Shown piece after piece: positions 62,251 to 64,000 of a DNA stretch of 64,000 nucleotides (position 1 is the stretch's first letter; each line of letters opens with the position of its first letter). The notes below the pieces were generated by a model, which saw only the letters and a program-made list of their open reading frames with translations, was not told where the DNA came from and searched no databases. The position numbers were made by a program, and so were the translations under genes. The stretch comes from CALLPQ01 sp964392325 (lineage in GTDB: Bacteria; Pseudomonadota; Alphaproteobacteria; Caulobacterales; Parvularculaceae). The stretch spans positions 1 to 64,000 of the forward strand of contig CAYMPJ010000002.1 of NCBI GenBank assembly GCA_964392325.1, in the 5' to 3' direction.

Positions 62251-64000
62251 TTAAAAATCTTGCGTGAGATGATCGATCTCCCGAAAAATCGGGCTTTGAC
62301 CTGATGCTATGCGATCGCGTGAAGGCGCTTCTTGACCAAGACGCGCGCGATAAATCCACAAATTAGTCAACACACTCTCGGCAAAATTACGACTCTCCGT
62401 ATTGGGAATACTCTCAATAAACAAAAGCGGATCTTCAATTTCCATCTGCTTTTTCCAGCGGCTTAAATTGCCGGGACCACCATTATAGGCAACCGCCATG
62501 TGTAAAACATTTCCCCGCGCCGCATTATCAAATAAATGATTGACGTATTTTTGACCAAGCTCGAGGTTGAAACCCGGATCATAAAGACGATTACGCCCGC
62601 TAACTCTTTGCAAAGACCGGTCACGGCCAATAAAACTTGCCGTGCGCGGCATTAACTGCATCAGTCCACGCGCACCCACACGGCTTGTTGCCTGAGGTTT
62701 GAATTTTGATTCCTGCCGCATCAACGCATAAAGAAGTGCGCGATCAGTTTCAAAACCGGGATTAGGCGTAAAATCAGGAATTGGAAATAAAGCCGCATGG
62801 AGATAATCCTTACCCAGATTTTCTCCCTTACCCAGCAAAGCAATATCAATTTGAGCAGCAGGCAAATTCAACGCTGCTGCAATAGCGATTAAATCATAAT
62901 CTTCATGATGTTCGATAAGACCATTTGCCCAGCGCATCTCCAGATCGGCTTCCTGTGTTTTACCAATTTGCGCCAATGCTGCTGCCCGTCTGATACCGGG
63001 AATTTTAGTAGCCAAGGCTTCAAAACCCCCATCAGTCACAACCGGATCAGACCAGTTAAAATCATAGGAACGCCCCAATTGCGACAAGGCTAATTGCCCA
63101 TAAAATGTAAAGGGATAGCGCGCTGCCAGATCAAGATTTTCATAAAGTCTGGTCGTATCGCCAGTTGCGAGCGCTGCCCTTGTTGCCCAATAGGCAGCCG
63201 CAGAGCGCAAATCATCATCTTGATAACCAACATCGGCCATGGCTTGAAACCGGCGATAAGCACGGTTCATATCCGTCTCGCGGTAGGCTATCAATCCATC
63301 TATCCAATAAGAGAGTACCGCAGTATCGCCATTACGGTCTGCAACGGAGCCTGCTATTGTTTTCGCCCGTGACAAATATCCCTGATAATAGAGACTGGCG
63401 GCAATCCATGAGCGCATACGATCATATTGGCGCTCGGTAATATCGCGGCGTTGTGCGTGGCTATCAATATATTTCAATCCCTCAAGGGCCCGCGATTTAT
63501 TAATCAGATAGCGCACCCGACCTTCAATTTGGCGTACACGCGATTTGCGTTTTCGCGCATAATCTTCTTCCAACAAGGGATGGAGTGTTGAGGCTTCTTT
63601 CTGACGCCACTTGCGACGCTCTGGAGCTCTGGGATTGCTTGCGCCTTTGGGGCGGCGTCTTATTGCCAGTTTGTAAATTTCATCAGCATTAGGATGATCG
63701 GCATAAAATGCCATCCATTTTTTAAGTTCGCTAAAACTACTGCGCCATGCGGTAGGGTGCAGATAACGTTGTGACTGGACATATCCCAATAGGATCTCAT
63801 TTGACAATTGATCAATTTTTTTATCCGCGCGGCTCATTTGCCTTTTTTCTTGCAGATCAAAAATCTCCCGATAGAGCGCTTCATCACTACTCGACAACAC
63901 AAGCAAACTATCGCCATTATTATAACCACTTGTGCTATACTCGCTTGAGCTATAAGCACCGCTCGCAATTGCCGGTTCTGCTTCGGCCTGAAGTATCAAA
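62251..64000 (-). CDS. Soluble lytic murein transglycosylase, 5' end outside window
   Basis: About 582 residues are visible; the N-terminus, with any signal peptide, lies beyond the window. The C-terminal SLT domain has the catalytic Glu in LMRQESKFKPQATS (near residue 428 of the visible part), then RVGARGLMQLMPRTASF, LELGQKYVNHLFDN and AVAYNGGPGNLSRW, all lysozyme-like motifs. The long N-terminal part is helical, as in Slt70, with TPR-like superhelix features. It cleaves peptidoglycan to anhydro-muropeptides. No other gene of the pathway is adjacent. Confidence 0.93.
   Translation of the reverse strand, partial: LILQAEAEPAIASGAYSSSEYSTSGYNNGDSLLVLSSSDEALYREIFDLQEKRQMSRADKKIDQLSNEILLGYVQSQRYLHPTAWRSSFSELKKWMAFYADHPNADEIYKLAIRRRPKGASNPRAPERRKWRQKEASTLHPLLEEDYARKRKSRVRQIEGRVRYLINKSRALEGLKYIDSHAQRRDITERQYDRMRSWIAASLYYQGYLSRAKTIAGSVADRNGDTAVLSYWIDGLIAYRETDMNRAYRRFQAMADVGYQDDDLRSAAAYWATRAALATGDTTRLYENLDLAARYPFTFYGQLALSQLGRSYDFNWSDPVVTDGGFEALATKIPGIRRAAALAQIGKTQEADLEMRWANGLIEHHEDYDLIAIAAALNLPAAQIDIALLGKGENLGKDYLHAALFPIPDFTPNPGFETDRALLYALMRQESKFKPQATSRVGARGLMQLMPRTASFIGRDRSLQRVSGRNRLYDPGFNLELGQKYVNHLFDNAARGNVLHMAVAYNGGPGNLSRWKKQMEIEDPLLFIESIPNTESRNFAESVLTNLWIYRARLGQEAPSRDRIASGQSPIFREIDHLTQDF

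Overview
The window is a chromosomal segment of an alphaproteobacterium. The evidence is a Ros/MucR regulator, the rph-hrcA-grpE block, a pilA-cpaABCDEF-tadBC type Tad pilus locus, a TIGR02302/DUF4175 protein, a small CHCC zinc-finger protein and a tRNA-Gly with encoded CCA. Base composition is moderate (high forties percent GC by eye, with AT-rich intergenic regions). I cannot fix the order or genus. No phage, plasmid, transposase or CRISPR array is visible, and most of the window is ordinary core genome. There is one 100-N assembly gap at 33805-33904.

Layout. 0.3-10 kb: a DUF3445 haem protein, a divergent PEP carboxylase, glyS, an Mrp-type Fe-S carrier ATPase and the hflKC membrane protease regulators, ending in a structured palindromic element. 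10-22.5 kb: a secreted beta-helix protein, then the complete Tad machinery on the minus strand (tadC, tadB, cpaF, cpaE, cpaD, cpaC, cpaB, cpaA, Flp pilin). A Crp-like regulator and a stand-alone CpaC N-domain protein follow. 22.5-26.7 kb: an operon pabB-pabA-pabC plus a short, degenerate adenylate-forming ligase. 26.9-33.6 kb: an AI-2E exporter, a VOC protein/aminotransferase/nitrilase operon, tRNA-Gly, a zinc-finger protein, an orphan ABC ATPase and a PlsC-like acyltransferase. 33.6-42.5 kb: the assembly gap, an ArsR regulator, an outer-membrane barrel, a CBS protein, a hybrid histidine kinase, a rhomboid protease, a two-domain PilZ protein, a GYF_2 protein and an unknown membrane-anchored protein. 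42.5-45.1 kb: a second Tad cluster (tadG and two TadE-like pseudopilins). 45.4-53.2 kb: argE, a zinc-binding-domain methyltransferase, mucR, rph, hrcA, grpE and a sulfotransferase. 53.2-64 kb: a YceI lipoprotein, a thioesterase, DUF4175, DUF5658, hpt, a small metal-motif protein with a TonB-dependent receptor, and a lytic transglycosylase cut by the window end.

How the genes work together. The two Tad clusters supply nearly everything for a type IVc adhesion pilus: pilin, prepilin peptidase, secretin and its lipoprotein, ATPase, localisation factor, platform proteins and minor pseudopilins. Only the TadD-type TPR lipoprotein is not seen. A strong terminator sits just after the pilin gene, which should give far more pilin than machinery. 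The pab operon makes p-aminobenzoate for folate, with a ligase-like protein riding along. The hybrid kinase, PilZ and MucR proteins are plausible lifestyle regulators for attachment, but no direct link to the pilus can be read from the sequence.

Most unusual items: the ligase in the pab operon, which resembles the ligases that activate the photoactive-yellow-protein chromophore but has lost key motifs; the PEP carboxylase relative lacking two family motifs; MucR with a broken zinc site and an AT-hook tail; a roughly 300-residue acidic extension on CpaE; a TonB receptor with a Glu/Gly loop beside a His/Cys-motif protein; a GYF_2 protein with an unrecognised C-terminal domain; a dyad upstream of tadG; and the palindromic element at the hflC stop codon. 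None is proven to be a new system.
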